The notes under the pieces are model-generated. The model searched no databases. It had not been told where the DNA came from and saw only the letters and a program-made list of their open reading frames with translations. Positions 49,773 through 61,812 of a stretch of DNA of 64,000 nucleotides are shown in pieces (positions within the stretch are counted from its first letter, which is position 1; every line of letters begins with the position of its first letter). The stretch lies in contig CM060840.1 in the NCBI GenBank assembly GCA_030762175.1, positions 39,996,501 to 40,060,500 on the forward strand, given 5' to 3'. The stretch comes from Metallyticus violacea (taxonomy: Eukaryota > Arthropoda > Insecta > Mantodea > Metallyticidae). Both the position numbers and the translations under genes were made by a program.

Positions 49773-51124
49773 GTTAGTTGTACAGTTGTGATGACAGGAA
49801 TTAAATGGGAACAATGGAACGGTTTATGATTACAAGTGTTAACATAGGTTTTTACTAATGAGGTTGGCAAACCAGGGAAAATCAAGAGCAAGAGAGCATT
49901 CATTGTTCTCTAAAGGAATAAAATCTGACTTGGTGGCTTTTCTGCTTGCTTGGTAGAAGAATGATATTTATTAAAGCTCACTATTTTACTGAAATAACTT
50001 CAATTTATTCATAATTCCCATTATATTTTATTGCACGAGAACAAAAGCACATCACTTTCTGCCCTATAAAAACAATACATGTAAAATACAAATGCAATAC
50101 AATATTTTTTCTTGAGCTTGCTACAAATTAATTTTAACCTAATTGTCACAAAGTCTCTCACCAGTCCAACGAAGTAATAAAGTTGCAAAGAAAAGTTAGC
50201 GTTCTAGAATATCTTTGTAGTATCTCTAGGCATGCTTTCCATTTCGGAAACAGTCATTCTGGTTTCAAAACAAATTCTTCTATTTTTTTTTCTTCATTCT
50301 TGATATCTATTTTTCTTGTTGGTTTGAAATCTTAAAAGTCTTGAATTTTTAATCCATTACTACAGCGAAAACGTTTTATCTCTCATCAATCTTTGGTTGT
50401 TATTATAAAAGCGAAATATCGGACAATTCAAAATTTCTTCCATATTTTCTTCTGAAAGAATAAAATTTTTAATTTTTCTTCGGAAATATTAATATACAAT
50501 AGCAAAGCACTAGTATACATCCAGGCAGACTAACTCTCGGACTCTATGAATAAATGGCAAAAATGTAAATATCTAATAATCTGGATTTAATGGCATTCTT
50601 GTTGCGCACAATGCCATAGCGGCAAATGTATTGCAGTTGTAATAGTGCTTGCATTGAGTCATGTACACAAATGGTCCTCGTTTGTATCTAGTCTTTAGCA
50701 CGTGCACACTGGAATGAAAGCTACCGTTGTAATCTATTTATTTCCATTTATTGATATTGTTTACTATCAGGAAATTATACAAATAGACATGTTTTTCGAA
50801 CATTTTCTGATGTTTTTTATATAAGCCACGAAAAGAATTACATTTTCTAATATATTCATTTAAAATCTCTCAAATTTTCCCTCCTCGTGTCTCTATTTGT
50901 TACCCTCTAATCCATTTGACTGTTTTTTATGAAGCTTTCGAGCATCATTCATAGTTTTTCAGCAAATTCTTAGTAGATGCATATCAACTAGCTTATAATT
51001 AGCAAAGAGTCGAATGAGTTAAATTTTGACTTATTAATGAAGGCAAAATGATAGCTTTAATATGAGTTAACCAAGGTAGTGTTGCGAGCGTACCTATTCA
51101 ATGGATTAACCGTTGCATGGGATG
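49773..51124. other. Unassigned AT-rich DNA
   Basis: Nothing recognisable. Confidence 0.5.
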
Positions 51125-51415
51125 TTTTTTTTTTAATTAGTGCTTAACGCCCGTTTTTACTACTGAGGTACCACAGACGGTGGGCACTGATTATACATGA
51201 CTGAAATGGTAAATTAGGAAAGCATATTTTTTTTTAAAAAAGGAAGGAAGCTTTCTAAGCCTAAATTTAAGGTATCTCTCCGGCATTTATCATTTATAAG
51301 AACTGAGGAAAACCTGGGAAAAAACTCAGTTAGGGAGGATTGCCCTGGTGGGAATCGAACCCTAGACCTTCCGCTCACGAGTCCGCACCTTAATGACCTC
51401 GGCCACCTGTGGCGG
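51125..51415 (-). mobile_element. SINE-1 copy
   Basis: Full-length minus-strand SINE-1: CCGCCACAGGTGGCCGAGGT head, GGGTTCGATTCC B box, GAGTTTTTTCCCAGGTTTTCC-like body and an AAACGGGCGTTAAGCAC end. CATGGGATG (51116) and CATAGGATG (51418) form a likely 9-bp target duplication with one mismatch. Confidence 0.92.
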
Positions 51416-52278
51416 TACATAGGATGAAGAATGCAAGATGTTTGTATTGTTATGGTTGATGCAGGACAAGGTAATAAAGCCATTTTAGGATTCCTTTTTG
51501 TTTGTAGGAGCTTTGACGCTCATAAATTAATTTGCCACTTTCTTTTCGTACCTATAATTCTTTTTTCTTTTCAAGACTGTTATTTTTTCCTTAATAATTT
51601 ATTTTCCCATAATACTTTAACTTTATTCTTTATTTCACAGTATTATTATATTGCAAAATGTTTCAAGACCTCCCTTTTAAAGTTTTAAAATTGTACATTC
51701 TTTACTTTGATATATTCTTACATGCTCAGGTATTTTAACGTTATATACAACATAAGAAAATTACATTATTTGCATTTTTGCAACTTCAAAAACAGCTTAA
51801 CTTTAGTTATATATTGAAATACATGTAATAGTTTGACCTATTAGCGCTTCTTCAACCAATGTCATTATTATACCGATTTTATGAAGAAACAGTTCAGTTT
51901 TATTTCCATAAGATTATATAAAATAAATTAGATGTTAATGAAATTAGGAGATGAAATTCAATTGTTGGTAAAGAGATTAAAATAATTTTAAATATTTCAC
52001 TTTACACTATTTAAAATGTTATAATACAGTAGTGTAAACTGAACAGAGACCTATCACAATGAAACATATTCGGTATTGATATGGTCAAGTAGTGTTTACC
52101 TAAACATTAACAAGATTGTACCACGTAGGGTAAGTAATAATTGTTTCTACAATATATGAACAATCTATATCCAAAAGTCAAGAGCTCTTGGGTTACTAAT
52201 ATCCATGATGCTTCTTGTAGCAAGCAATTTGCTTAACTCCTTTCTGTTTAATTAATTGATTTAACAAAGTTCATTTAC
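51416..52278. other. Unassigned AT-rich DNA
   Basis: Nothing recognisable. Confidence 0.5.
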
Positions 52279-52735
52279 TAGCAGAGTGTCTCAGGCAGTA
52301 ACTTTGGGGCTTGACTCGGGAGGTTCCGGAATTCAAATCCCAACCTGACAGTGGTTTTTTCGTGGTTTTCCCCTGGTCTCTTATGCGAATGTTGGAATGG
52401 ATATTTACTTTCAGCGAATTTTCCGCTCTTCTGTTTATTTCACATCATTTCGTTCCGTTGGTCTGTTATAGAATCAAAAGTTCCAGGGAATGGTGGCTGG
52501 CGCGGTAAGATTGTGGTTTGCACCTTGTAAAGGTTTCTGCTTCGGCGTCTGGTATGAAAGTGGAAGGGCTCGAACTCTTTGGGAGGATGGGGGGGCTTCA
52601 ACGGCGTTGAGATATTCTATCTGCAAAGATGTTAGGAAACCCGTCTATGTCCGCGTATCACTGCCCGTGAATTCTAGCCGCCTGGTGTCTCCCTCACTTC
52701 ATTCCTTCCTCTCAGAGGTGCCTCTAAACAATCGC
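52279..52735 (+). mobile_element. SINE-3 copy b, uninterrupted
   Basis: Plus-strand copy with tRNA-like head (GTGTCTCAGGCAGTAAC, then GGTTCCGGAATTCAAATCCC), a body with TTTTTTCGTGGTTTTCCCC and GCGAATGTTGGAATGG, and a 3-prime half that aligns with 4410-4640. It lacks a short stretch (ACCTGGTAACATGTTAGGG) present in copy a. It shows the empty site of the SINE-1 insertion in copy a. The open frames running through it are not genes. Confidence 0.78.
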
Positions 52736-52981
52736 ATAAATACAGTTTTTGCGCTGATGCATAGATTTACAAATAAATGTGCATATATACAGAATTTGAT
52801 ATAAGGAAGTGAATATTTAAAAGGAACTACAGACAGACATACAGTTACACGAATGGGTGAATTTATATATCAAGGTCTTCAAATATGAAAACATTTAATA
52901 GCTTACTTCCCAAAATCAGTATTTATTTTCCATCTGAAACTACAGTAAGAATTTCTAAATCGGAGTCGGAAAATATTCGAA
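52736..52981. other. Unassigned DNA
   Basis: Short unassigned stretch between SINE-3 and a tRNA-like module. Confidence 0.4.
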
Positions 52982-53060
52982 GTCAGGAATCGAACTGCAT
53001 TCTAACCATTTCATGATAGAACGCAGCAGTTCAAACAATCACTACATCTGCACGGTAGCT
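52982..53060 (-). repeat. tRNA-like module, SINE head or tRNA relic
   Basis: On the minus strand GCAGATGTAGTGATTG gives an A-box-like region and CAGTTCGATTCCTGA a good B box. The spacing is compatible with a tRNA with a short extra arm. A SINE-2 is inserted directly beside it, with its target duplication in the 5-prime flank. No closing stem resolved. Confidence 0.45.
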
Positions 53061-53062
53061 GA

Positions 53063-53357
53063 TTGTTGATTTAGTTCATTTACGGACGCTCTTTAACATT
53101 TCAGGTCATCAGTGTCGCATTCTACTCAGAGCGTGAAACGGCCGACAAATTTTGTTCAGAAGTCTCTTCTTTCAGGCTTGAGGTTCTTTTTCGTGACGTA
53201 AATGCACGACACGGTACCCATGGCTTTACTTCCCTTCCGAAGGAAGCTATACTTAGGATTTTTACGCCCGAAAAAATTCATCGATCCTGGCCGGGTTCGA
53301 ACCCGCGATCTTGGGTTTAGAAGGAAGTATGGTTACCACTACATCACCAGGACCGAC
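53063..53357 (-). mobile_element. SINE-2 copy
   Basis: Minus-strand SINE-2: GTCGGTCCTGGTGATGTAGTGG head and a perfect GGGTTCGAACCCG B box, all body blocks, and an AAAGAGCGTCCGTAAATGAA end. ACGGTAGCTGA (53052) and ATGGTAGCCGA (53358) give a 9-of-11 target duplication. Confidence 0.93.
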
Positions 53358-55484
53358 ATGGTAGCCGAAATTCAATAGTTCAAGCATGGCAGTAATTTTG
53401 AATTTTTCTTGCGTTACTCTAATTTGAAATTCTAACAAGCACGTGCTTTATGCTTAAAGAGTGTTAGCTGGGCTGCTGGCTAAAATTACAATTACAACCA
53501 ATACAGTAATAAAACGAATTCAAGTACATAAAGTTTATCCCTAATAGAACAAATTCGTTTCATTTGTTTTCTGAAGCAACAACGCTTCATTGTAAGAGAG
53601 CTGTTAAAGTGATTTCACACGCATTTCTCGCTCCGTTAGTGAAACCGTTTACAGCTATGTTAGTGAGGTTAAGAACCTTATGCGTGAGGTACCCCAAGGG
53701 ATGGAGGTTAAATACGCTACACAGAAGACTTGGTAACTCTTGACTTTTTGTAGCACTAGTTACCCGGCGAATTACAGGTAAGATAAATATCCAATCTGTT
53801 AGTTGCTTTTTGTTGGCACATGGTTACCGTCGGGATTTAGTTCAGACCTTTAATGTTTTAAAAGAACCTGTTTTGAGAACTGCTTTAAAGATCACAGATC
53901 TGTTTGAATGTTATCTATGCTCACTCCCCCCCCCCCCCCCCGAGTTGAAAGAGACTCGACTAGTCTAGTGAACTGTGTGATTCAGAACAGGATATATTCA
54001 TTAGCGCTTTTAACTTTAAAATACGTAAAATCACCTTTTAAATCTTGTCACTTTGTGAAAGTTGTGGATTAACAGAAAAACAAACGCTGTATCCGTCACA
54101 AAACCTTGCTGAACGCTTCGTAATAACACAGAACTGGATATTTAAAGACAAAAGCATTAGTGTGGAACAAACGTAGGGAAAAATCCACACAGAAATGTCA
54201 AAATGGCTCAGGGGTAACATCTGTACTTTGTACTATGGAATTAGTTAAATTACCTAAAGATTTTGGTGATTTTCTTCGTCGAGAAGAAGGAATAACATCG
54301 AACTTACCAAGAGCGTTTTGTGTTAAAAAGCAATAAAGCGAAATAAATAGTTCAGAAATTCAACTACGTAACTATACAAACAGCTGAATACTGCTTCAGC
54401 AACAATAACTGGCAACGATTATCGAAATTAAACCAATGCAGTGGGGGAAAAAAAAGTCCCCCCCCCCCTTCTTCCATGGTTTCTTCGCTATTTCAACGAC
54501 TGAAAGACCAACACAGATGGCTTCTGCACTTTAAAACATGTGTCTGTTACCTAAGACTTCTGCTTTTATACTTACAACTTCAGGTTCTAATTTAGAGAAG
54601 TAGGAAAAACAGTTGAAAACCAAGCCCATTAGCACAAAGGTAACATCTGAGATTCTTATTCGGGAAGACCTAGACTTGATCTCCTGTGCTGGTCAACCTA
54701 ATTAGATGTAGGTATAGTTCCTTAGCCCTCCTTAATCGTGAGAGCAAATGACGGGCTAGATATTTCATTAACACAAACCCCCAAATTACTCTTATTTATA
54801 TCCAACAGAAGAGGAGATACATTAGTGCTCTGTAGAGCACAGGAGCTCTGTGATTCGAGAATGATTGCAACCGCCGTTCTCTTTTCATCGTGATTTTATT
54901 CATACATATGACACGGTTTATGCTTCTAGTAAGATTTATGATAAGATTAAATTTTAGTAACAGCAGCCATACAAAGACAAAAATTACCAAACTGAAAATA
55001 AAACATTAAGCAGGATATCTTACCATCAACATGATCAACTTTTATAGACAGAATGAAAGGAAATCCTGATGAACTGATAACAACAACAATTTCAATCTTA
55101 TTGGAAGCCCAAGTTAAGGCATAAGATCTTTCATTATTTTTGTATGAATGTTAAGGACAAGTATGTGTTAGTTAATGGATAATTTTTTTAATTTTTCGAA
55201 ATGTATTTTTTCCTAAATGTATTACAAACATTGGGAATGTTTTCGCTTCCATGCGTATGAAAATATTACCTTAGTTATAATTAAATCTTTGCTCTGAATA
55301 CCATAAACTAATTTTCTATACTTACATGCATTCATTTTTAACTGTAATGTAATTATTTCAAATCATTGTATATTTTATTGTAGTAATATCGTTTTTTGCG
55401 TTATAATATTTCCTTCAATGTAGAAACAAACACATACGAAGGTCTGAAGTAGTGGTGTCAAGAAGTATCGCCCTAAATGTATTT
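53358..55484. other. Unassigned DNA with C runs
   Basis: Contains C15-16 at about 53,926-53,941 and C9 at about 54,462. A weak tRNA-like module (TTAGCACAAAGGTAAC, then GACTTGATCTCC) lies at 54,626-54,692 plus strand. No gene recognised. Confidence 0.45.
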
Positions 55485-55985
55485 TCTAAGTTTGAACGTC
55501 TGGTATGGAACAAAACTGAGACATTAGTAAAGGAATACCACAAGGATCTACATGAAGAATATGGCAATGGTAGGGTAGTGGCATATTGGAAGTCCTCATT
55601 TCGCTAAGAACGTGAGATTGTGGAGGATGCGTCATAAACAGGTCTCCTTGACACTGCAGCACACTACTTGGAGCTGAAGCAAACTCTGCTGGAGGTGGAT
55701 GGGGAATGGACAGTGAGAACGTTGGCTTCAGAGGAGGAAATAACTCATCAGATAATTTGTACATGCTTAAAGATTTAAGGCATCACAAAAATTGCATCGT
55801 GTTAGAAGTGGGAGGTACATCCTCCATTGTGACTGATCTCTTCCTTAAACTAAAGGAACCAATCGAAGCGTTTTGCATCCGAGCAACTCATTTATTTACA
55901 TGAACGAAAAGAGTATTGCTACTGGTACTCAGCGACTTCAAGAAGTATGGCAGGGGATTATATTAAAGGAGGTAACTGTATTTGA
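55485..55985 (+). pseudogene. Mariner-like transposase relic with large internal deletion
   Basis: The plus strand reads FERLVWNKTETLVKEYHKDL, then EEYGNGRVVAYWKSSFR and EREIVEDAS (the first HTH block), then TLLEVDGEWTVRTLASEEEI THQ (second HTH: LL..DRRWTVRELA.EVGISH). After losing most of the catalytic core it resumes with DLFLKLKEPIEAFC (family DLFAKLKEPLRG) and ends GTQRLQEVWQGIILKEV (GI.RLP..WQKVI...GDY). Two in-frame stops and several frame changes occur. About 500 bp remain of about 1.3 kb. The 92-codon minus-strand frame and the 65-codon plus-strand frame here are by-products. Confidence 0.72.
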
Positions 55986-58633
55986 TTCTGGAATAAAAGA
56001 TTTCTCATTAATAATACTTGTACATATAAAGTAAGTAAATCCCGGGATTTACATATTTTAATGGTCAGAGAAACAAGTCTTCTAGCATAATGTTAGGTTT
56101 TAATCTCCGTTATTTTTCTCTCATAAATTTCGTAATAGGAATGTTCGTGATAGTGTACGAAGTAAAAATACTCCTTAATGTGCAAAAACAGTCATTGGTA
56201 GACAGCTCTTTCAAAAACAGGTATTTAGATGCAATTTTATAAAAAACGAACATCTTTAAATAATCACTATAGGGGAATCGGCTAGAACATTAGCATTAAC
56301 TTGCTGCAGTTTGAACCAGCATAAAAGGGGGGGGGGTTACTATTGCTAAATATTCGCAAATTTCTACAACATTAATAACGCATTAATATTACTGAACGTA
56401 GAAATTAATTTGTACTGAACGTATAAAGAGAGAAAAGAGTGATAGAGGGGTTAATAAAAATGTAATAGCTACGTATCTAGTTAATCTAAAAATTAATTGT
56501 TCTGATTATTTTCATGGTGAAAAACTTATCGACAACTGTTTGATTTAAGTCTGTAAAGTCAAAATTAAATCCGTCTACAGAAAACATTGTATACTTCCTA
56601 TGAGCATTAAATTAAGGGTTTGATTCACATCACTTGTAGTTGATCTACAAATTGTCTATTCCAATGGTCGCACAAAAAAGATTAGATTGTAAGCCTTGTT
56701 CAGTGTCATTTTCTTTACATACAATTAACATTAAACGAAATAAGGCAGCAACTTCAAGAATTCACACGTAATGTTGCTAGTCTGATATTCAGCAACTAAC
56801 GAAACAAACGAAATGACTGATGGTTGCTGCTGGAAAATGTCTGCATGAGCAAATACTTAAAATGTAATACTTTATCACTACACTTATCTAGTAGTCTTCA
56901 AATATTTTATTCAACTCCAATGCAACAACAGTCAGTTTGTTTAAAACTCGAAGCAAACTTAAGGTACGTGTCGAGAGATGACGTTTCAGGTGGTGCACAC
57001 ACATTGGCAAGACGCTTCTACTTTCTCTCACCTTCATTAAAACACTCCAGAAACTTACCGAAATTGCAAACCACGTTTTCTACGATAATAACCGCAAATA
57101 CAAACATCAAGCGCAAGATAGATGCCTCCATACAATGCATAAAACGTATCAAGCAATAATTATAGGAGATAAAACGTTGAAATATTTAGGGGTAGCGCAA
57201 ATCAGCAACGTCTGTAACTGTTTATAAAACACTATATTCTTTCCCAGAATAACTATGTACTGTTGTTTTCGTATAACAAAGACATTAAACTTAACCATCA
57301 TTGCGCTCTCATGTGTAAAACGGATTACATATATTTAAAAATCCTCTCTTGTGTAAGCAAGCAAGAGCTAGGAATACTTCTCGTAGTTTATTTTTCAAAA
57401 AAGCATCACTGAATACTAATTCAATATTCTGGGAACTATGTAATAGTAGCAATAAAAAAGGTGAGCATCAAACAGCTTAGCGTAACCTTGAACAGTAACA
57501 TTTTAAAACAATATCCGGTGTTCTGAACTTCGTTTTAAAGCCCCTGTAAAACAATCAAAGCCTGGGGGGTTTTGCCCGGAATTACTGCTCATGTAACAGA
57601 AGGCAGGTATGGGGAATCTCGCATACATATGCCATTTTTATCACCTGTAACCTGCTTTCGTAATAAAAAGCGCCCACAAGGGATCATTTGACGATGGAAG
57701 CTATCGTATGCTTTTACGACTCTTTAAGTATGATTCACACTCATCAAAATGTTTACTCTAGAGCTTTATACTTCATTTCGCTCCTCGTGGTAGGCCCACA
57801 GTTTCACTGTTGTTGTAGAAGATCTTTTTCTGATGTGTGCTCACACACGGTGAAAATACGTTTGCAGTCTTTGTTTGTTATGATGGTTATGTTTACATGT
57901 CGTAATAAAACATTGATTGTGGGATTTTCTAGTCAAAGTTAAGCTATTTCAATACAAAATACTGACACTTAAGACCTTGAATAAAATAGATCAATATAAA
58001 ATTGAATGGCTTAACACTATAACCGCCAGAGCTAGTTACATACTTAAAATAACCGATGCGGTCAATTTGATCACTGCTGTTGAAGCACAAGGATTGTCGA
58101 CAAAATAATTAACACAGTGGCAGTATAATGCATAAATTATATTCAATAATAAAATGACAAGAATTAAAGGTAATAAAGTGTAATATGCATGCATCTTTAT
58201 TATCATTATAGGAGCATTACAAATTGAATTTTCTTCTTCACTTCATTTTTTCACTGCTTTGAGGATATCTAAAGGACAAATTTTGACTCTATAATACTTA
58301 ATGTACTTGTTATTATACCAGTTCACATTTATTTATAGTAATAATAATAACAACAATAAAATTTAATAATTAAAGAATAAGGGTTGAAGCAATAAAATTA
58401 ATTTGACATATTTTGTTTGATTCATTATTATAGTATAACCTCACCAACATTTATGACAAATATTAAGTTTGATTTTCTTATCTCTCTCTGTAGACAGTAT
58501 TATCTTAAGTGTAATCCGAATGACATGCTGTAGCTGTTTTGGCTGTACAAAAAAACTAGTTATAAACTGTATAAATCGTTAACTATATATATAAATGAAA
58601 AATAAACTAACACAATGAACAATGTAACTAAAA
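55986..58633. other. Unassigned DNA
   Basis: No known repeat or gene. The 111-codon frame at 56824-57159 and the 84-codon frame at 57688-57942 have no motif, signal peptide or clear splice context. A G9-10 run lies near 56,328. Confidence 0.45.
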
Positions 58634-58831
58634 TAACAATAATTAGATAAGCAGAAAAAGGATAAAACACTGAGAAAGTCATAAATTTAGTGTCGCAATA
58701 TTCCGAATACTTGGGTTCTTCTTAGGCAAGAAGACAAGTGAACGTAGTGAAAATAAATATTGAATATGGAAGGTTACGTAATGCAAGGAAACAGATTAAA
58801 CAAGCGTGTGTGCTTGTGTGCATGTATGTAT

Positions 58832-58873
<42 letters not shown>

Positions 58874-59217
58874 GAGAGAGAGAGAGGGAGAGACAGAGAG
58901 GGAGAGAGAATATACAAATATATTAATACGTAAGATTTAAACCCGGTGATATAAAGCGCGTATACCAACGGGTTTAAATCTTACGTTTTAATATATATAT
59001 TTTTTTTTATTTTCTGTCTATCTCTCTCTCTTGCACTCGTGTTGCTTGTTTAATCTGTTTCCTTGCATTACGTTACCTTCGATATTCAATATTTATTTTC
59101 ACTACATTCGCTTGTCTTCTTGTCTAAGAAGAACACAATCTGTCAGAAATATTGCAGTAGTAAATCTGTGACTGTGTTAAGTGTTTTATCCTTTTTCTGC
59201 TTATCTAGTTATTGTTA
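58634..59217. repeat. Long inverted repeat, arms about 312 and 249 bp
   Basis: The left arm (58634-58945) and right arm (58969-59217) are reverse complements around a 23-nt centre. The inner 18 bp ACGTAAGATTTAAACCCG matches perfectly. Outer blocks such as GCTTGTTTAATCTGTTTCC, CAATATTTATTTTCACTAC, CTTGTCTTCTTG and GTGTTTTATCCTTTTTCTGC recur on both sides at about 90% identity by eye. The arm length difference is mostly a (TG)n(GA)n expansion present in the left arm only. No coding content. If transcribed through, it would form a long hairpin RNA. Confidence 0.93.
58828..58915. repeat. (TG)n then (GA)n microsatellite inside the left arm
   Basis: TG repeats followed by imperfect GA repeats. The matching place in the right arm has only a short TCTCTCTCTC tract, so expansion followed the inverted duplication. 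Confidence 0.93.
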
Positions 59218-59662
59218 TAAAATTTATGTACACCATAATATTATATATATTGCGCGATGTGGTTTTTGCATCTGCTATACGTTGAAGTGATCTTATTTAT
59301 ACTATTTTTCATTCGGCACTGCTTTCCCGCCTTCTTTTTTTGGCATTTCATCCTATTTTTCCTGTTTGATTTCTAGATTTAATTTATTCTATGCGTAGTT
59401 CTATTGCAAATTTTAAAATGAAACTTCTTCGGCCTATCTGCAGTCCATTCAGAATATAATGAGTTGATGACAGGTAGATCAAGGAAAACATGAATAGGTC
59501 AACTGTGTGTATCAGAGCGAACTGAGTATAAACTTCAGGTTCAACATCTGTGTGAAATATATGTCAATTAGCACCTCTCAGCTTATAAAATTCTATTGCC
59601 ATGACCCAAATCATATTTCTACTAATGGTAATGATATTGGTAAAGTTCACAACAACAACAAA
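59218..59662. other. Unassigned AT-rich DNA
   Basis: Nothing recognisable. Confidence 0.5.
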
Positions 59663-59689
59663 AATAATAATAATATAATAATAATAATA

Positions 59690-59723
<34 letters not shown>
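59663..59723. repeat. (AAT)n microsatellite, imperfect
   Basis: AAT repeats with occasional ATAAT interruptions, about 60 bp. Confidence 0.95.
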
Positions 59724-59725
<2 letters not shown>

Positions 59726-60311
59726 ATACTGATAAAACAGCGATAGTAATAACAATATAAATTATAATAAATTAGTAACAGTAATACGATAGGATTATAA
59801 AAATGAATTACTTTCTGTCTCTTTCATTTCCATGTATGATTGTAAGTAAGTCATTCTCATTTTCTGAACTGCTACTTTCAGGAGCATCGTTTTCTTGGTA
59901 ATCCTCATCTGATGCAACAAATCATAAACTTTTGATTGATCCATAGAAATTTCATTTCAATAAGCCAGCATTTCTTCTGTGAGAGGCCCTTGTTTACACC
60001 ACTGCAATCGCATTAACATGTCTACTGCTCAAGAATCACTTCTCAAATGAACTGCCAACTTAGGAAAAGTAGTAAGCTCACAATAACATACAGTGTAAAC
60101 CTTTAGAGTAATAATGCACTTAAATTTTAAAAGCTGGTTGGCGGTTATAGTGTTAATACTTGGATTTACTGCTGCTGTTGCTTATGATGATTAAATAGTT
60201 TAAAGCTTTAAAATATCTGAGGATCCCTAACAAATAACCTCTTTTTATGTAATTTTATTGCGTTTTCTGGTTAGTCAATCAGAAGTAATACTTTTTCACT
60301 CTCTAAAGAGA
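59724..60311. other. Unassigned DNA
   Basis: Nothing recognisable. Confidence 0.5.
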
Positions 60312-60331
60312 CCGCCACGGGTGGCCGAGGT
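60312..60331 (+). repeat. 20-bp SINE-1 head fragment
   Basis: CCGCCACGGGTGGCCGAGGT is identical to the first 20 bp of the SINE-1 tRNA head, here on the plus strand. No A-box continuation, B box or body follows. Confidence 0.7.
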
Positions 60332-61812
60332 ACCGTGTGCATGCGTCTGTGTGTAAACATTAAACCAGAACTTTCTACTGTTAATGTAAATTAAAACATA
60401 CTTGAAAGCACAAATTAAAAGACAATATGGAAGACTGTCCCTTTTCAAGTAGAAGTGGCGGTAATAAAAGTCTATGTACAGATCAGATAGTACTCGTAGC
60501 AACTGACCCATTTACTTCACTCTTTCTATTTAAAGAAGGACATTTTTTCCAAAACATTTTGTTTTTATTTGTACTCTCAAGTGTGTTTTATTTGCCTTTT
60601 AACTTTTTTTTTTGTTTAATGCATTTTTTATTCACACTATGGGACATTTCAATGTTTCGCTTTGACATATACAAATATTGTCTGTACGGGATGTTCAGCT
60701 CCTACTTAAATCTAAGCAAATAATGTTTTCAACTATAGCTGTTATAAGCTTTAATGATTTATGAACATTTTCATAATCTTGAAATTATTTGTAAATAATT
60801 AAATAGATAATTGATTGTGTCATCAGTTCGTTAAAAGCTGCATCACTTCAAACAGAAGAAGCCTTTATGTCTTCATTTACTTATTCAGTATAGTCTTAGA
60901 AAATATAGCAAGTAAATATTAAGTTGCAGCAATTACCTTCTTAAAAACGTATAAAGGAGAAAACCAAAAGGAAACTGCAATTAGAGAAGTGCAAATATTT
61001 TATTTTAATCTTGTGCAGATCATAATGCAGAAAACTTTTTCGCCTTGTACCCACCATTCCTAAGTATCAGTGAACATTTTAATAGTTAATTACAGAAGAA
61101 GAGAACGAAAAGACCGCGTTTATCCCTCAAGTGTACGGAAAAGACTGTTCATTACTTAAATCACCAAAATAAATATAATGATGAGCATATTTGAGTACAT
61201 GCTTACCCACTAACGAGAGATTATTGCAAGTTTTTGTCTCAATAGTTAGTTAAACAAATATCATAATATGAAATAGTGACTAGCACATTGAATATATGAG
61301 CTTCTCATTTATTAAAGAAGTTCTTTTCTTTTTGTTCCTTGAGTTCTTATTCCTATTTTCACATATACTGGTATATTATTGTTCTAGTTTTAATATTTTT
61401 CATTCTGAAAATTTATATATTAATCATACATTTATTTATATACATGATGTTTTATATTGATTTATATGGGTACAAGAATTGTCAACTTTACTGTCAATGT
61501 TGTGATTGTAATATAGTCGCTATAACTTCATGTAATTATTATTAAATTGATAGAACGGAAGAGAAGGCCTAATGGCATTAGCTCTGCCAGAATAAATAAA
61601 AAAAAATAAATATACTATTACTTTTATTAGCCATTTTATACTTAGATATGGTTCTCCGCTTTTCTATTCTCATATATGTGCTAGTTTCAAACAAATGCAG
61701 GTCCCAAAATATCATGTTTCTTTTCATTTAAAATATTTTAAAATAAAAAGGCAGTAGATAGAGGGAAAAGTTTTGAAAATAAGTATAATATAAATTAATG
61801 AAACGAGTTTGG
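60332..61812. other. Unassigned AT-rich DNA
   Basis: No gene recognised. Hydrophobic open frames (60427-60723 and 61339-61545) reflect T-rich composition. Confidence 0.45.

Noticed and set aside
52311..52804. 65- and 104-codon plus-strand frames
   Set aside because: Both run through the SINE-3 copy.
55486..55764. 92-codon proline-rich minus-strand frame
   Set aside because: The plus strand of the same stretch encodes mariner HTH blocks, so this is a shadow frame.
56824..57159. 111-codon plus-strand frame
   Set aside because: No domain, signal peptide or splice support; single open frame of this length is plausible by chance over 64 kb.
60427..60723. 98-codon hydrophobic plus-strand frame
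   Set aside because: Phe/Leu-rich because the DNA is T-rich; no start context or conservation signal.
61339..61545. Hydrophobic frame near the COX2 fragment, considered as further mitochondrial sequence
   Set aside because: No mitochondrial protein motif could be aligned; composition alone explains it.
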